Of a DNA stretch of 64,000 bases, positions 63,255 through 64,000 are shown in pieces. Position numbers and translations under genes: made by a program. Numbering within the stretch: position 1 is the first letter of the stretch; every line of letters starts with the position of its first letter. This stretch comes from Pyrenochaeta sp. MPI-SDFR-AT-0127 (Eukaryota; Ascomycota; Dothideomycetes; Pleosporales; Cucurbitariaceae): NCBI GenBank assembly GCA_020747015.1, contig JAGTJM010000002.1, forward strand, positions 682,001-746,000, given 5' to 3'. Below the pieces are notes generated by a model. The model saw nothing but the letters and a program-made list of their open reading frames with translations. It had not been told where the DNA came from and ran no database searches.

Positions 63255-64000
63255 ATGGCAGCCAAATCATACTACCAGGCGAATACGCACGAGCAAGACC
63301 AACAGCATCTGCTCTCGCCAGCCATGTCCTCTCCAGGCTTCTCGTCTGGCCAACCGTCTCCATTGAAGCCATTACATCTTCTGGAATATAGTCAGAATAC
63401 ACAGTACCAGTACGCCCCGACAATCGAAGATTTTGAGCATCTCAAAGACGCAAAGAAAGATGATGTGGTACGTTTCCCAACTTGGTATTCACAGGCCGGA
63501 AAACCATGAGACCATTTCACTGTATTCAAAAAGCTGATTATAACAGCAACTCAAAGCGCGAATCCGCCGTCTTCGCATCATATCCCGCGTCCTTGCCTTC
63601 TGCATCTCGATCGCGGTCCTCGTCCCTATAACCATGACCCTCATCAAATTCCTCCGGACAAAGGACACATACCACAACGTCACAAATGCACGAGGCCAAT
63701 CTATCTCTCGAACTGCATGGGCAAAAGATACCAAAGCTTGGCCAACGTGGATGTACTTCGCCGTCGCCGCTGTCTCCGTGCTTCTGAATTTCTTCACTGT
63801 GTTTGCATACAAGTTTGGTTTCGATAAAGCGAATACCGCGAGTTATGTTGCTACAACGTTCAGCTGGGTCATCATGATTGGAAATTTGGTGGTATGGAGC
63901 GTAGCAGCGAGCTTGTACCGCACAGAGAAGGACAAGGACGGAAAAAGCAATGATCTTTGGGGTTGGACTTGTAGTGCAGGCGCCCAAGCGATTCAGAAAG
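63255..64000 (+). CDS. Multi-pass fungal membrane protein, truncated by the window end
   Basis: Exon 1 (63255-63467) encodes a polar N-terminus (SPGFSSGQPSPLKPLH). A 79-bp intron (63468-63546, GTACGT donor, AACAG acceptor) leads in phase 0 to exon 2, which runs off the window at 64000. The visible 222 residues hold three hydrophobic helices: ISRVLAFCISIAVLVPITMTL, TWMYFAVAAVSVLLNFFTVFAY, and TASYVATTFSWVIMIGNLVV. A basic stretch lies between membrane and cytosol side (KARIRRLRI). It resembles MARVEL-like fungal membrane proteins of unknown function. Its 3' end and number of helices are unknown. Confidence 0.75.

Overview
The window looks like nuclear DNA of a filamentous ascomycete. Genes are spaced 0.3-1.5 kb apart on both strands. 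They carry short (47-67 bp) GT-AG introns with CTAAC/CTAAT-like branch sites. The gene content is typical of such fungi: CYP52-type P450, HET domain, Clr5 domain, prenylcysteine oxidase, Sro7, GGA, Mdm35 and extracellular cupredoxin. Decayed genes carry CAG-to-TAG changes of the kind repeat-induced point mutation (RIP) makes. A Dothideomycete (Pleosporales-like) source is my guess from gene style, not a proven placement. I saw no rRNA, tRNA or CRISPR array.

Left part (1-13 kb): an accessory, partly decayed region. It holds a three-exon CYP52-like P450, a GH18 chitinase relic broken only by TAG codons, an uncharacterised gene without a clear start codon, a Fot1/pogo transposase relic, and a secreted PAF-acetylhydrolase-like pseudogene with two frameshifts. 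It ends with a Clr5-TPR protein whose repeats include near-identical 126-bp copies.

Middle (13-32 kb): a secreted cupredoxin, a nitroreductase, a multi-exon seven-helix membrane protein with one exon junction that does not read in frame, a prenylcysteine oxidase, and a basic nuclear-type protein of unknown function. Then comes a 6.5-kb intronless gene encoding a degenerate protein kinase, ankyrin-type repeats and a HET domain in one 2,161-residue chain. Next to it is a microbial-type poly(ADP-ribose) glycohydrolase (PARG) gene. The HET fusion has the layout of an intracellular sensor/executor (NLR-like) and is the most interesting object here.

Right part (32-57 kb): a conserved housekeeping block. 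It contains RRP6 (nuclear exosome), MDM35 (mitochondrial lipid transfer, five tiny exons), a MAPEG protein, GGA (Golgi clathrin adaptor), TSR3 (18S rRNA modification), a mitochondrially targeted large protein, a low-complexity nuclear protein, SRO7 (exocytosis), a secreted alpha/beta-hydrolase, an unknown conserved gene and a mitochondrial J-protein.

Far right (57-64 kb): a GH18 chitinase with an unusual N-terminus, a small unknown gene, an ankyrin-repeat relic, and a multi-pass membrane protein cut by the window end. Exon boundaries were deduced by hand from splice signals, reading phase and family conservation; none was checked by alignment or RNA data.
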